A DNA stretch of 64,000 nt from Glandiceps talaboti (GCF_964340395.1 NC_135555.1:13209246-13273245), one strand, 5' to 3'. Counted from the stretch's first letter, positions 1 to 14,599 are shown. Numbers and translations: made by a program. Notes: generated by a model not told the origin, from the sequence alone.

Positions 1-233
1 CATTACCAATGAAATGACCAAGAATATTTTGTAACATGATTCCCTGTTTTATACCATTTTAATTTCAAGCATTAACATTTTTTTAAAAACCACAGGAAGA
101 TCGACATACATAAAATTTCAGAGGTCTAATTCCTCGATAAAGATTTAGATGTTTGCATATCACTATCAGTGAATCTGATTTTGATCATGGCAAAGGACTA
201 TGGGATTATCTGTGGTTATTGTAATACCTAATC

Positions 234-329
234 TGGAAATGAATATTCATCCAGTGACCTTTTTTTTAGAAATGAATATTCATCAGTCACCTTATTAGGA
301 AATGAATATGTATCAGTGACCACATTTGG
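234..329. repeat. Short tandem repeat, 3 copies of ~33 bp
   Basis: GAAATGAATATTCATC(C)AGTGACC-type units begin near 235, 269 and 299. Confidence 0.7.
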
Positions 330-2340
330 AAATTATACAAAGTTGCTACCAAGTACCATGTTTAGATGCATGCATATTTATGAGACACTGCTACAGTAAT
401 TGCCAAAGAAGGTTTGAAGGTTTTGTATATTCAGAAATTTCATTTTGGTTTCATGCATCATTAAACATGTCACCTTTGATTCACACGAAAGATCATAATT
501 CAAAGTTACCTGGATGTTTACTGAGGCAATTTGCATAATTATCCTTTACGTGTTCTAATGTAATAGTAGTGTCAATGCCTCAATAAAATAATTTGTATTT
601 GCAAGTAAAAATGTACCACAAAAGGTCCTTAGAAAATTAGCTTGCCTGAACTTGTTTATTCCTTTGTGCTGGCATACAACTTCTAGACATAAAAAGGAAA
701 TGAAACAAATGGCATATAAAATCGCATAAAAGTGAAATCGTCTGTTCTGTTTATGTGTGTACTGCCACAATATCTTGATATGGCTGCCTTTTGACATTTA
801 TTGTCGGCTAATATGTACATGTATGTATACTCTCATTATCTGTCTGTGTCATCAGAATATATTGTAATTCATACCACTATCTCTAGCGATATGTAGACAT
901 TCTCATCATTGGAACGCCAATTGCTATGATCACGCATCGCATTGGTTGTGAATGACTCAAGTATTCATGATTGTTTAAGGTTTGCAGCATAGAATTATTC
1001 AAAATTTAAAACATTCCAGACCTTATGTACTAGTATTAGAATAAATGGCATGCCAAGCCACAAATATAAACATTTCTAGAAACTGCTATCGTTGTAAACT
1101 GTTTTGGGGAAAATATTAATTTACAATTTAAATCCCGAAACTAGCTGCAAGATATATCATGTATGTTCATTACGCAGCTCTGTGTGTACATTACTAGTCT
1201 TACTTGAAGAATTACAAGATACTATGTAAGGTATACGCTAATAAAATCAATATTAAAATGTACTTTCTTTAGAAATCCTGAGAACTACTACATGTAATCT
1301 ATCCTGGAATGTAATCAATATCTGACTTGCTCATTGTGATTTTCCAAGAAACTCCACGAGGGTATTAAGTAAAATGTAGTCTGTAAGCCATCCTTTATCG
1401 TATTAAGTGAGCGTTATTTCTTTATTCTAAGTAAAAAGGAGTGCAACACATCCTTAATTCTGCATTTGTATGATTTTTTTTTTCAAGAAGTTAATCATGA
1501 CATGATATGATTTTACATATATTATAGTTAACCTGCACTAACTGTAACTGGGATACTATATGATAATGTTATATTTTGGTTCAGACAACCAATAATGTAT
1601 TCACTAAAAATTGTTAACGTACCAATAATTAGACATAAATGTAATGTCTGAGATGTATTTTCTCTATAAATAGTATAGTATTAAGTTGAAATTGGGATTC
1701 ATTGGGGAACTGATTTTTGGATATGCATAGACACATGCACGCACAGAGGGATGGCTGGATCCCATTTTAATAGTCCTTCCTTTGGGGGAACTAAAAACAT
1801 ACCGGTAATACCCAAGTTACAGCTAGTGTACAGTTTTAAGAGTACCAGATGCAAAAGTCAATGCCTTCCGTAAGAACAAAGCCTTTTAGAGTTTTGTTCA
1901 TACACACAGTAAATTGTTGGAATGCAAAACTCTGAGCTTTAGTTGTCATGCACACTCTACTCCTTAATTGGCTAATTAATTATACCTAACTAATAGAAAT
2001 GTTAAACATGCATAATTAAAGATATTGCATCATTATTTAAGCAAATGCATGGAAAATCATCAATTATGCAAATTAACCAATTGTGGTGAAAGCTACATTA
2101 CCATTATTATATGCTCTCTTATCATCTATGTATTTAAAAAAATCATGTGAAATTTAGAGCATTCATTATTAAGATATGGTCTAATTACCGAAAATCATTA
2201 TTTATGCAAATACCTCATTATTATTCATGACATTTATCAAATGTCGTAAATTCTCGCCATTGCCCTAAAGAATATATACATTAAATTTTATTTGAATTGA
2301 GCCAGTGGTTTTTGAGAAAATAATGACAGTCATACATACA
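330..2340. other. No gene seen
   Basis: AT-rich DNA with stops in all frames. The short ORFs at 326-538 and 555-797 show no domain, splice or codon pattern suggesting coding. Confidence 0.6.
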
Positions 2341-2363
2341 GACACAGACAGACAGACAGACAG
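2341..2363. repeat. (GACA)n microsatellite
   Basis: GACA/CAGA tetranucleotide run followed by scattered CAGACAGACA to about 2392. Confidence 0.8.
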
Positions 2364-2423
2364 GCATATTACATACTGTACACAGACAGACATCACGGAA
2401 GTTAAAAATGATGTATTTAATAA

Positions 2424-2612
2424 GTAAATGTGAAAATCTGATTTCTTGCATACATACACTCAAGAATAAAATGTCATCAAAGAATAGAAAAAGGTGAAAG
2501 TCTGATTTCTTGCGTATATACCCCAGGATGAAATTATATCATCATACAGACAGGTAAATGTGAAATCTCTGATTTCTAGTCTGCAAACATCCCAGAGTAA
2601 AATGCCATCTAG
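2424..2612. repeat. ~65-bp tandem repeat, nearly 3 copies
   Basis: The motif (A)AATGTGAAAATCTGATTTCTTGC recurs at 2426, 2492 and 2556. Each copy is followed by a CAAGAATAAAATG / CAGGATGAAAT / CAGAGTAAAATG block. Confidence 0.75.
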
Positions 2613-3477
2613 CTCAGAGAGAGATACATTTATATTGACCCCTAAATCCAGCATGGATGAAGAATGAAAACATCATTGCGTGCAAGAGATGAGCTTCAGT
2701 TATGTACCTGATATTTCCCTAGAGACTCTATAGAAGATGTACACATAGCTAAGCCCTGCCATTCTCATTTATAACAGATAAAAAAAATTCTACTGGGATT
2801 ATGATATCAATTTCTACAGCTATTTCTTTGTCAGCTGTGAAGACTTGATAAATGAATGTCATATACTGTGTCTGTTAGTACATGTATGTGTGTGTTAATG
2901 GTAAAAAGTCAAAAGTTTAAACCAAGGCACTGTTATGTGTTGCAAATGCTTTTAAAGGCTTTATGGTTAATTGAAAATTAGCTGTGGACAAATGAAAAAA
3001 AAAGCCTAGCTTTACTCTCATGCATAATGCCCCTTTGAAGTTCAGTATCTACCCCTGTCTGTGAATGGTTCAGTCTTAATGCGATATTGAGTCTTGCATC
3101 AAAGCAGCAGATGTACACATGGCGTTTTAATCATCAGGTGGAAGGTATGTCGTTCGATCAGACTGTTCCCTTTATTAGCGATGATAATCAGTACATCTTG
3201 TAGGCTGTTACATGTGTATTTACAAATCTCAGGAAACCTGTATTAATGTTTTAGAAATAGGTTCAATATGTCACACTCGGTATACAATAACTTGCTGCAT
3301 TATATATTTTCAATAGTTGTATTTATTAATATTTATATTCATAATATTGATAAAATCAGAGGATTTTGAAGCTTAGTAGATTTTACACTCAAACTATGTC
3401 AGTTGTTCCATGCACTCAATTCTGTCAGGTGGAGTAGGTGAAGAAAATTTTAGGTCAACCAAATAGTTTTTGTTCAG

Positions 3478-3810
3478 CCATGTCTTGATGCAGTGAACTT
3501 CTATGTGTTGTTTTGTTACAGTACTGTTAGGTAAATACTTATTATAACCTGGCTCTGTTTATGTTGCTGCAAAGTTTATATTGTAAATAACCATGTCTTG
3601 ATGTGATTTGTATGGGCGGTTTTGTTATTTTGCTGCCACATACAAAAGGTGAAAGTGAGCATGCATGTCTTGATGCTGTGTATGTGTTATTTTGTTATAG
3701 TAACACACACAGTAGTTAGGAAAATACTTATTGTAAATAGCCAATGTCTTGATGCACAATGTGTGTGTTTTATTATGTTAACTGACACACACACTAGTTC
3801 GATATAAATA
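3478..3810. repeat. Degenerate tandem repeat, 4 copies
   Basis: ATGTCTTGATG begins units at 3480, 3593, 3665 and 3744. The units share TATGTGTTNTTTTGTTA and AAATACTTATTGTAAAT blocks. The 61-aa ORF at 3622-3807 lies inside and is not a gene. Confidence 0.75.
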
Positions 3811-4129
3811 CTGATCATTGTAAAGTGACATATTATCGTCCTGTACCTAAATCAGAATCTGAATTATGTTCTTCAAATTTAATAACTTCAGGTTATTCAA
3901 CCATCATGTATTTGTTACAAGCTAATGAGTGATTTTTCCCACACTGTCATGATTTCGTAGTGAAAGTGGTTGTATATGACGTGCCACCAGGTATTTTCAA
4001 TTTACATGTACCTGTAATTACTCACTGAATTCTGTAGTCTTGCCTATTTAAACACTCTTCAATAAGTGTATTTTGATTATAAATTGTCTGCCGTGATTAA
4101 GGACAGAATTTCCAACTACTTTTGCATGA

Positions 4130-4750
4130 TGTAGGTAGATTATTTCAAAGAAACTACAGATTCCAACTGAACAGAATGCTTCAAATTCAAAGACACCTGA
4201 TGTGAAATTGGATTTTCATTTGAAGGATGTATTTTCAAATTCAAACTAAAGAAAATTAAAATTCAAAAGACACATTATTTAAAATTTGGTATTTAATATA
4301 TATGTAGATGTATTTTCAAATTGGAACTGAACAAAATGGTTCAAAATGTTCAAATTAAAGGCAATCGATTTAAAATTGGGTAATTATTTGTAGATCGTAT
4401 TTTCATAATAAATGATTCATCAAATTTAAAAGTCAAATTTCGTCTTTGAAAATGTTAGGTCATTAAACTCTTATTGAAGTATACAATATCTGTGAGAGAA
4501 ATGTCTGCATCGGTTGATATCAGCAGGCTATTTAATATTGCCTCTAAAGATACAATAAGCAAAAACATAGTTTTGGGTAAGCCTGTCAACAAACATTCAG
4601 TTGATTCCAAGTGAACAAAATGGTAAAATTAAAAAAAAAAAACTCGATTTTAGATGAATATTTGTGATTTGTAGACATATTTTCAAACTCATCACACTCA
4701 AATTTTATCCTTGAAAATATAAAGGCTGTATTTATATGAAGTAATACTGA
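4130..4750. repeat. Decayed ~85-bp tandem repeat
   Basis: GTATTTTCAAATT and CCAACTGAACAGAATGNTTCAAA blocks recur from 4160 to about 4700 with steps near 81-88 bp. A longer ~280-bp order is visible between 4380-4470 and 4665-4740. Confidence 0.65.
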
Positions 4751-6903
4751 GAATATAATTTATATGTGTTAGAAACATTTAGGACTGTTAACATTCAGGA
4801 TGTATAATTGCTTAACGGCACAGCTAGTTAACAAACAGTTTCATCAGTCTGTCATCCTGAACAGGTGAAACTCTCGCCACTCTCACTATACTTGATAAAT
4901 ACAATATGGGTTATCAGACATATCTCCATACAGCAGCATATCTTGTAATATTGCCAGCGGGTAGAAAACATACAATGTAATCTAGAAGGTTGACAAGTAC
5001 TTTCCCATCATTTCATATCCATTTGTGTTTTCTATAATTGTCTTCTCTGACGTAGGTTGGATAGTCCTGTACTGTTATACAGTTACACTGTTTAATAGTA
5101 GAAGCCAAAACAGCTGTTTTAGCTTATCAATACATGTACAAAGTGTATGTATGAACATCAACCTAATAAGTTAACTAAAAAATTATTGCCACTATATAGC
5201 AGAATATATATTTTTTGATCATAAAATCTGTAAAATGATGTCTTGAGAAAAATTATATTCAATTTGATAAATATGTGTTTGCTTATATGTATATTTAAGC
5301 TAATTAAAATAATTAAAATACTATATACATAATATATATTGCCACTATCCTAAACCACACATTTACAAAAATGAGGAAAACAAAATGATTACAGCAGACA
5401 GAGAGCAAAAGAAAAAAAATAAAGAAATAACTAAATAATTACATTTTCTTCTTAACTTCAATGATTTGTACACAAAAATTGCCAAGTTGACTTCATTTCA
5501 TTGCAGTTTGCCCCCATGTACCATAATCTAAGAGAAATATACTTACTGAATTGGTCGTATAGACAACCTACTATTGGCAAATTATATATACATATATCCC
5601 TGCTGTTTATTCTTCAGCACTATATTTAAGTTGCACTTCTTAAATTATTTGCGAGACAGAATTATGTAAATAATTTATTCCATATGAAGTAATACAGTTT
5701 TTATCTGATTTGATAATATAAACCATGAACTCAAAATACTTCAAAACATATACAGATAATATGAAAAGTTTACCAAACAAATTTGTGTTGTGACTTGATA
5801 GCTTTAAATCAGAAATATGAAATTACAATGTCATCCAGTTCAATGATATACAATGTACGTTCTAATCTTTAACCGGAATTCCAGTGATTAATTCGTAAAT
5901 AGTGTATGATTACAAAAATAGCACTAAGAGAAATGTAAATGCCACATGCTATTGAGAAGTGATTAATAATCTTGAAACATGTAATCTGGGATTATAAAAT
6001 ATGTAAAAATATGAGTAAAAGTTGATATTAGTAAAGAAATTGAAATTCTAAATTTGAATTTCAAATCTCAAAATATCAAGATGTAATTATTGATCACTTT
6101 TCCAACTATAAAATGTTTATTCATTACTTTTTGCCTCAGTACATAAATAATAATTCAAATCTGTGGGTAAATATTTAATATTTCATTTTTATACATGAGA
6201 CACACCATGTGTTCAAGATAATTACACACTTTTGATGGTTTCAGATTGGCAGTGTATTTCTAGGCATTTGAATAAGCTGTAGAATACTTGATTGGATGTT
6301 CCGACCTTTGATCCTGATATTGTCTGATGTGTCTCATCCTAATGTTTGACAGGTTGGCGGCAGTGTTGTTATGAATCAGTGAAGAGTAACATTCCTCCTA
6401 GACTAAGCCATTATTCATTATCACATCACACACACACTGGGTGTCATTCATGCATTGGCATTCTCAGACTGTTCACTTTAGCATGTGCCATCACACTTTC
6501 GAAGATTTCAACGTGTGATGTCACACGACAGTCTATACTCAACCTAAATACATTGTATTTGTCTCTTTTTATGTCAGACAGGATGTTACCATATGCAGGA
6601 TGCTGACTGTCTAATTAGTTCTAGTGTGTACATTCCGTTTCGACTAATTGGGCAACTAGGCAACCACAACACAGCTTGTATAGTGACTTTAATGATCCAG
6701 ACGTGCAAACTAAGTAAAACAGACTTCACACATAGCAAAATGTGACACAACAAACAGAGCTGTAAAGGGTAAGCACCAAAAGCTGCTTAGCAGTCACTAA
6801 TGGTATACCTTGCAAATGAAATTACATGTAAATCTCTACTTACATTGCATGAAAAGGAACATACATTGAACTACAATGGGTTCTATCTGCCTATGTGTGT
6901 CCT
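4751..6903. other. No gene seen
   Basis: AT-rich intergenic DNA. The ORF at 6346-6606 (86 codons) has no recognisable domain and no flanking exons. Confidence 0.55.
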
Positions 6904-6904
6904 A

Positions 6905-7287
6905 AGGTCTGTTCATTCTGTGATTGCATTCAAAATTAGCACCAAGGTTATAAAATATGATTAAGGTCATATGCATGACAATTTTTTTCATAGCATCATC
7001 AAATTTAAACAAATGTCTGTTGCAATAGTTCATGATTTAGAAACTATGATACATACAATATACAGACTATTTGACCAAAATGCTAATGTCATAATTCAGG
7101 TTACAGAGGCTACTGGTAACAATTGACCTTGACCTTCATGTCTAGGTCAAATGTAAAAATCTGACCTTTTCTAGAATGGTAATGTATTTTGATTCACCTT
7201 TTGATAACTTGATTCCACTAAGAATGCATACTGGTATTTCAAAACCTTTGTGCTAGGTTTGAATGCAATCACAGATTGAACCAGCTT
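6905..7287. mobile_element. Foldback (MITE-like) element, ~380 bp
   Basis: The left arm from 6911 (GTTCATTCTGTGATTGCATT ... AGCACCAAGGTT) is repeated inversely at about 7235-7280 (AACCTTTGTGCTAG ... GAATGCAATCACAGATTGAAC). Arms are about 45 bp with few mismatches. There is no transposase. Confidence 0.75.
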
Positions 7288-7297
7288 AATATCACAT

Positions 7298-7335
7298 TGA
7301 TTGATTGGTTGGTTGGTTGGTTGGTTTGTTGGTTG
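7298..7335. repeat. (GGTT)n microsatellite
   Basis: Tetranucleotide GGTT run with one T-for-G change, directly beside the foldback element. Confidence 0.85.
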
Positions 7336-7339
7336 ATCA

Positions 7340-8840
7340 ATTAGATTGACCTTTTGATTTGTTTATGTATTTGTTGATTGATAGATGTGTATAATGGGTG
7401 ATAGATGTGTTGATTTATTTATTTATTGTTATGGTATTTCTTTGTGTTTTCTTGTAAATGTAGGTGACTGATGATAATAGAATGATATTTCACAAAAATA
7501 AACAAATAGAACATATAAGTTTTCAATACAGAGACAAATTTGAAAACTAATCAAACTTTGCAAACACAACCTCACTTTGCAAAGTTTACAAGACATCTGT
7601 ACACTTTTAATACATCAATTCATGCAACCTGTATAACTATGGTAACTTTACTGATAATCTTGTTGGATGAGCTCAATCTCACTGGGATCAACCATGACAG
7701 ACAGTAGCTATTGCTGAGGTTAAGGAGAGGCCATCAATGCCACCAGCATCTCTAGGACAGCTGTCATTTCTATGAATCTATTTTGCTGTGTCTGTTGCAA
7801 TAGCTCTTTACATTTTCAGTGAATTGGCATGCTAGTATAAAGTGCCTACGTATCCAGTGTGTACACTTTATCAATTAAACTGAATGAGAGACTTTAACTT
7901 AGGAGTAATCTATTTGTCATGAAATTCAATCTTTGATTGATGAAATTTCATATTATGAGTAAGTATTATGATTACAAGAGAATGCAATGAAATGTGACAT
8001 AATGTGTTATGAATCATTAAATGTAGACACATCACATTTTATAGATAGAACTGCAAAAATAGTCTCCTTGAGAGATGTGAATGTCAATCTTATATATATA
8101 GATTTTTAATGGATAGAGTTGAGTGAATTTGAATGATAGTTGTCTTTTACAAAGGCTGGATATAGATTTTGCAAGACGGAAGTTAGAAGGAGCCTCCTGG
8201 AGGTAGAATAATTCTAGAAAGTAATCCTTGGAGAACATGACAGGGTTGACACACCTGTGAGGCATCTATACATGTATGTTAATGTAAGTGAATGATATTT
8301 GAATTTGAATTCCAAATATCTTGGCTGTGAAGAACGTCCATAAATTCTTTAGGGTATGACCTTTTGAGAAAAGAAATTTGTGTCCATATCATAATAATGT
8401 TATCATTCCCTCAGCTTGTCAAATTTTGGAGAAAGTATATACTGTTGCCATTTAGTTATATTATTATTTATGGTCACAATGCTTTGAAAGTGTAATCAGG
8501 CACTTAGTGTTTCAAACATTGTACATTACACATTTCCTATGACTCATTTTAAGTTACTTCACTTGACATGTTATGGTATTGTGATACTTAGTATTCTAGT
8601 GAAGGAGAATCAGATAACAGAATAAGCAAATTGTTTAATATTAACAATAAGGTACCTATGACCATTAAAAGTAATCACATAATAATAGTGTTTCGTGAAA
8701 TTTGCTCATTTCATACATTATAGTGATGTGCAAGAACTATTTTATGAAACTGATTTTAAAATGTTACATATCTCCTAAAATAAACCTGATTTTGGAATTT
8801 TCTTTTTATTGTATATAAGAGAAACATATGAATAACAGTT
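7340..8840. other. No gene seen
   Basis: AT-rich intergenic DNA without coding signal. Confidence 0.55.
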
Positions 8841-8844
8841 GATG

Positions 8845-9185
8845 TGATATTTGATTTTATTATATACATACATGTGCAACATAAAAGTATCTAATATTAT
8901 CATATAAAACATAAAAGTGAATCAAAATTGTATGATAGATATTTGATGTTATGGCACAAAGCATAAAAATGAATTGAAAATGATGTCATATCTAATTTCA
9001 TTATATACTAAAAGACAATTAAAATTACATCTAATTCTATCATACAGCAAATGTAACTTAAAAATGCACAGGATGCCTGTAATTTTATCATATAAAGCAT
9101 AAAAGTAAATCAAAATAGTGCGAATCTAATTTTTAAAAGTGAATTAGAATTGATGTGATATTGTTTTACGTAAAAGTGAATCCTT
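8845..9185. repeat. Decayed ~70-80 bp tandem repeat
   Basis: Units of the form TTTNATCATATAAA(A/G)CATAAAAGTGAATCAAAATNG recur about five times, with copies near 8880, 8910, 8964, 9098 and 9140. Confidence 0.65.
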
Positions 9186-9739
9186 CATTTAACTATCGTT
9201 CTCAAAATTAAAATTTTTCAGGAATATTTTCCAAACCTTTTAGTAAATGTCAGAAGGTTGACAGCATTACTTAAATGTACTTTAGATGGATTAATTCATG
9301 TAGAAATAAGTGGTATGGAGTCCAATGCTGCAGGCTAGTAGACAAATACACAGTTGTTTATTTATATAGTCAAATACATTACAGAAATAGGTTGCACATG
9401 TGGTGATCCTGTCCAACACACACTCAAATGTAGAAGTTTTTCTAATGGTATAATGCAAGAATTGAATGTTTGCCAGCTACCGAATTATTCATGCTGTTCA
9501 AAACTGTATCGTTTCATCAATTGATTTAATTCTTGAACAATAATAAAATCATAGAATTTGGTGCCGTCATATTCCTGGACTTTTGTAAAGCTTTTGGTTC
9601 AGTGGAGTGGAATTTTTTTTTAAGTTTTAGAGAAGTTTAATTTTGACAACACTTTGTGTTCATTTGTAAAACCGTGTACGCCAAATGTAAGGCTATTATT
9701 AACAATGATGGATGGCTGTACAAAAAAAATGCAACTCAC

Positions 9740-10440
9740 CTTGATCATTGATTCATATTCAATTCATAAATGTGTCAACATGAAACTGATTGAAAAGCAA
9801 AAACAGCCATCCCTTATTATCATAATCATGAACAACATTGGTAACATTTTGTTTCTTTTTTTAATAAGTAAACAATCAAAGTAAACCTTACAAAAAGACT
9901 TCACATCATATATACATGACTGTATTAATATGCATTCTTAACATGTTGATCGTTAATTCATATTTGCTACATAAATGGGTCAACATAAAGCTATCAATAT
10001 AAGGGTTCCCATTGATTGAAAAGTAAAAACAACTAATCTTAATTATCATACCTACCAGTCATGATCACTAATTAATTTTTTGATGTATATAAATGAGTTT
10101 ATAAGATATTACACAGTTCCCATAGAAAGCAAAAACAAGAGTTTACTATTCTTAATTATGATGATTGTTAACAGTACAGGCAATACAAAGTATTTTTTTC
10201 CAATGTAACATGTAGTCAGTAAGCAACAAACTGAACATTATAAAGGACTTCACATAATATATTATACATTCCTAACATTTTCGTCATTGATTCATTTTTG
10301 CTGCATAAATAGGTCAACATGAAGTGATTAGTAATGGAAAATCTTAAGCAACTATTCTTATGATGATTACTAACACTACAAAAAACGGGTATTTTTCCTA
10401 GCATATCAGTAAACAGTAGAGTGAACCTTATAAATCATTG
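9740..10440. repeat. Decayed ~200-bp tandem repeat
   Basis: GATTCATANTTGCTNCATAAATGGGTCAACAT-like blocks occur near 9750, 9955 and 10290, with a weaker one near 10070. Each is followed by an AAAGNAAAAACAACTATTCTTANTATNAT block and a CTTCACATNATATAT block. Confidence 0.6.
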
Positions 10441-11750
10441 TTATACAAGATCAGATATTATTTATTTGAAACTGTGTGACTGTACTAATTTTAGGGACTG
10501 ATAGTGAATTATAGACTGCATATATATAACCTCCTGGAATCAATTCATCAGAAATATTTCTTGATATTAATGATTTTATTATTAATGATATCTCTGTAAG
10601 CATACAGTAATGGTTAAGGAAATTGCAAGTAATCAGAAATGAAATGTAATATATCATATTATGATTGCCCAAAGGCCCTTTTTCTCTTTTATCAAATGGA
10701 GTTCATTCAACTTATTTGCAGTTTGGAAATGAATGGGTTTAATAAAGTGATATTTATCAGTGTATGTACTAAATATATATAATTTTATGATGTTATACAT
10801 AATGTTTACATATTATCTGTTATTGGAAATTGTTTAACCGTAATAATTTTATTATGCCTTTGAACACACTATAAGTTATATAAAGTATTTAAGGGTTTAA
10901 TTATAATTAGAGCAAGGGAAACGTAAGTAATCAATCAACTTTCTGCCTTTGCGAAAAAATGTCATGACCTTGTAAGTCTTGTGGGTTATGGTTATTGAAT
11001 GGTGATTTTACATGAAACCTTGGCTTCTTTATGTTGCTATTAAGAGGTTCATTACCCTTTTTTTTTTAAAAAGGAAGACAGGTAAGTTGTCTTTGAAAAA
11101 TGGAAAATACAGACTGTTCCTGCCATTTAAAAAAAAATCTAATTTATTATTCCCAGCCACACAATTTTAAATTCTATTTGAAAGTATTATTTATAAAAGG
11201 GTTATTCCTAATTCCTAAGGCAAAGGACTAGGAAATGTAGAAAATGCAATGGACTCTGGCTATCCATTTGATGTACAATTCTGAAGCAATCTGTGCTTTG
11301 AACAGTAAACTAAAGTAACACTTAAGGAAGATGTTATACATACGAGAAAATATTGTTCATGGAACCAAGAATCACTGGGACAATAAAATATAGTAAATTA
11401 GAAATGAATGCAACATTTCCATCAGGACCTTGAACATGCGCTGCAGTGATGTATTATTATGTGTTAATGTCTTAGAAACTCAGATTAAAACATCAAGTAT
11501 TTGAAGGAAAACAGAGGAGACTCATTATAAACAGGGACAAGGATACCAACTATCATCAACTTACAGACATGTTATTCCACTAGTTAGGAGAGAGACATTA
11601 ACATTGAATAACCTTTGCATAATCAATGTCTGTAGTACAATGTAGATAGATCGAAATGTCACGTTCATTTCCAAATAACTATTCCAAAGTAACTATATTT
11701 TATTGCCATACAGAATTTGTGAGGGTGATAAAATGTATAATTTTACGCTA
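10441..11750. other. No gene seen
   Basis: AT-rich intergenic DNA with poly-T and poly-A runs and no coding signal. Confidence 0.55.
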
Positions 11751-11752
11751 TA

Positions 11753-12240
11753 CTAAGGGTAAACGACTATCAAATACAGAAAAATGCAAGGTATAGCTAG
11801 TTATTTGTTCCATTTGATATACAGTCTAAGACATACAGTATCTAGACAGTTAATGTAAATTTGCCTGCAGCATGCAGCTACATATATTAAGTATTGTAAA
11901 TGTCAACGTGCATGTATCTGTAATAGTTATATGTCATGCACAATAGCTTGGAGCCATGACTGTTAGCATCAAGTAGCTGCACTAGAAAGGAAGGTATGTG
12001 AAATGCATATGCTATTAGGGTATAACACGATCAATGTAGAAAAATGCAAGGGAGATAGCATAATATGATAATACAATCACCACTCTACAGTATCTGGACA
12101 TATATTTGTGTTTGCCTGCAGCATAGCACTATACATATACTTTAAATGTCAACTTGTATGTATCAGTAAGAGTAATATTTCATCCACAATGGCTTGGAGC
12201 TATGACTGTTACAATCAAGTAGCTGTACCAGTCTGAGTCT
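11753..12240. repeat. Tandem duplication of a ~245-260 bp unit
   Basis: Unit 1 (11753-11995) and unit 2 (12012-12235) share in order CAGAAAAATGCAAGG, ACAGTATCT(A/G)GACA, TTTGCCTGCAGCAT, AATGTCAAC, CACAATNGCTTGGAGC and TCAAGTAGCTG. Confidence 0.8.
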
Positions 12241-14378
12241 GAGATAACCAAGTGACAATTTGATAGATGGCTACTGTGTGCAGGAATTACAAAGATGGCA
12301 GCTTGACTATATATCTTCTTGGTTGATGTTTATATGAAACTACACGTACATATGGAAGTCAGAATCAGTTATTGCAAAACAGAAAATTTCTGGTAAATGG
12401 TAACTGAAAGATTGAAATAAATTTTCTACAAGATTTTTACTTTCTCGATCATTAAAGATTCATCACTTACAGTAACATGTACATTCCAATACATACCGGG
12501 TACTTAGATGTTGATTACATGTATTAACCAGAAAGTAATTTTAGATAGAGCCAGTGTATCAAATGTGACATTGCAGGACTCAAATAATGGCATTTTTCTT
12601 GTCCCTGCTTTAGGCAAGTGACTTTTCAAAAATGACTTTAACTGTCCACCTGGGCAAGTAAAATTTCTTATGGTTATTTGAGTGTAAGCCATTTGTATAT
12701 TGTGATATAACCAGTGCATGTGAAAGTTTTGAATGTATTTTTTATTTGAAAATATTATGCAGTCTAGAATAAAATGACAGGAATAGTTTATTTAAAGTAT
12801 GACTTGATAACTGCTTGCCATACAATCCACTATTTTTATATCTGAAGCAAGTAAAATAACTCAATGACAGTCTTCAACTTGTACATTGTGATGTTGAATA
12901 GATTGTTGATATTGAGTTGGACCTATTGTAAGAAGTTCAAATATAAAAATTAAATTTTATAAAAGTCTACTTTGCCCCAAAGTTCAAATTTGTTGTTTCG
13001 TTTTTGTTTGTTTTATTATTAATTTGTTTAAATTTGTTTGATTAGAAATTGTTGTTGTTTTTGTTTTTGTTTTGCACCAAAATATATACAGACCAGAAAA
13101 ATTGTTGTTAAACATAGATTCATTGAGTGTGTGTATTTAAATAAGACATTTGTTATCACCAGATTCGGCATCTGGAAGCAAAATCCATGGAGTGTGAAAA
13201 TCAATCTAATGATTACTCTTCAATGTCCTCCCTTGACCATTTTCTGTTGCTAAACAACTAGAACACCCATGTAGCAAGGTTATGTGAGGTCACAAGTGTA
13301 AATACCTTTCGTCTGACCATGGCATTGAGTGAGTGTGGTGTTAATAGAAGCTGACATGTGTAGATGCATCCGCATGTACATATGGGAAGCCAGCTGTAAA
13401 ATTTATGAAGGAGAATATTAAAATAGAATGACAGCGGCTACTTGGCTGTCTAATTTACCAATATGTGCTGTCTCATTGCAAGAAAGCAATCACAGCTGAA
13501 GGTCTGCTTGATCAAACCGGGAATGTCACAAGTTCACTGATTAGCTTTCTAGGGAGTGTAATTATTTTCGTGTCAACTGAAAAGATGAGTTGAATAAATC
13601 TGACATCCTCTGTTCGTGAACAGCATGCCATCTTAGCAGGTTCTGTTGATATTTAACTATTACTCTAGCCATTAAAAGAGCTACCATATTACTTTCTGAT
13701 GGGTTTCAAAGATGAGAAGTATAAGGTATGCTGTTAATTTATCATGAATCGTATTTCTTTTTAACTGTAATAATACAATACTAGTATTAAATGTGAGATA
13801 AATCTTCGATTAGTTTGTATATCGAAACTACTGGTTTGGCTCTCAACTTTAATGGCGTTAGCTATAAATATCTAGCTGAAGCAGTGTTGCACCAAAATTA
13901 ATCAGCATAAAATTGAATTACTTTCTCTGACAGGTAATTCTTTGTAAACTACATGTATTATAAATACAGGCAGATTTATCTAGATATAAAGTGAATCAAT
14001 ACAATAACTTACAAAAGCGATGTGGCTCTAGCCAAAATGTTTTATCTGCCAAAGTACATTGTAAAGTGTATAGCCAAAGTGTGAAAAATGTCTCTGTTGA
14101 AATTTTGAACAACCAAATGATTCTGTTCCTAGTAAATCATGCCAATTTTCATAATAGGAAGACTTCAGATTTGCCATACCATATTTGCTATTTTCAATCC
14201 TTTTTTTGTTATGCACATATTTATGAGTAATTACATGTGCTAATGCTTGCATGCACATTCCAGTGATATTTGCAAGATAGTGCAGTTACTGTACCAAAAC
14301 ATGTCATGTATGCAAATCGTGTGATCACACATGATTTACTGAAATTTGTTGTTTTGGACAAACTTATAAGTACTAATA
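12241..14378. other. No gene seen
   Basis: Includes a T-rich stretch at 12990-13075 with repeated TTGTTTTTG. The ORFs at 12504-12719, 13038-13253 and 13991-14258 overlap on both strands and have no domain signal. Confidence 0.55.
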
Positions 14379-14379
14379 A

Positions 14380-14580
14380 CAGAACCAAATGCCACTTGAG
14401 TGCCAGTGTGGGTACTCAGGTGTCTGTACTCATGCTTGTAGTGTTTTCTGCTGTACTTTCATGGGCATAGCAAGTGATAATACAGCCACAGAGAGGATCA
14501 CAAGCACTCATGCAAATACCTTGTCTATACTTACACTCATGCATGATGGGGTTCTGTCATATTCTGAGCTATTCACATGA
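14380..14580. repeat. Dispersed repeat related to 61680-61830
   Basis: Shares TGTACTCATGCTTGTAGTG, CAGCCACAGAGAG, CAAGCACTCATGCAAATACC and GGGNTTCTGTCAT blocks, in the same order, with the intronic copy at 61.7 kb. It has weak internal inverted symmetry, suggesting a decayed foldback element. Confidence 0.7.
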
Positions 14581-14599
14581 CAGTTGAATATGAGTGAAT

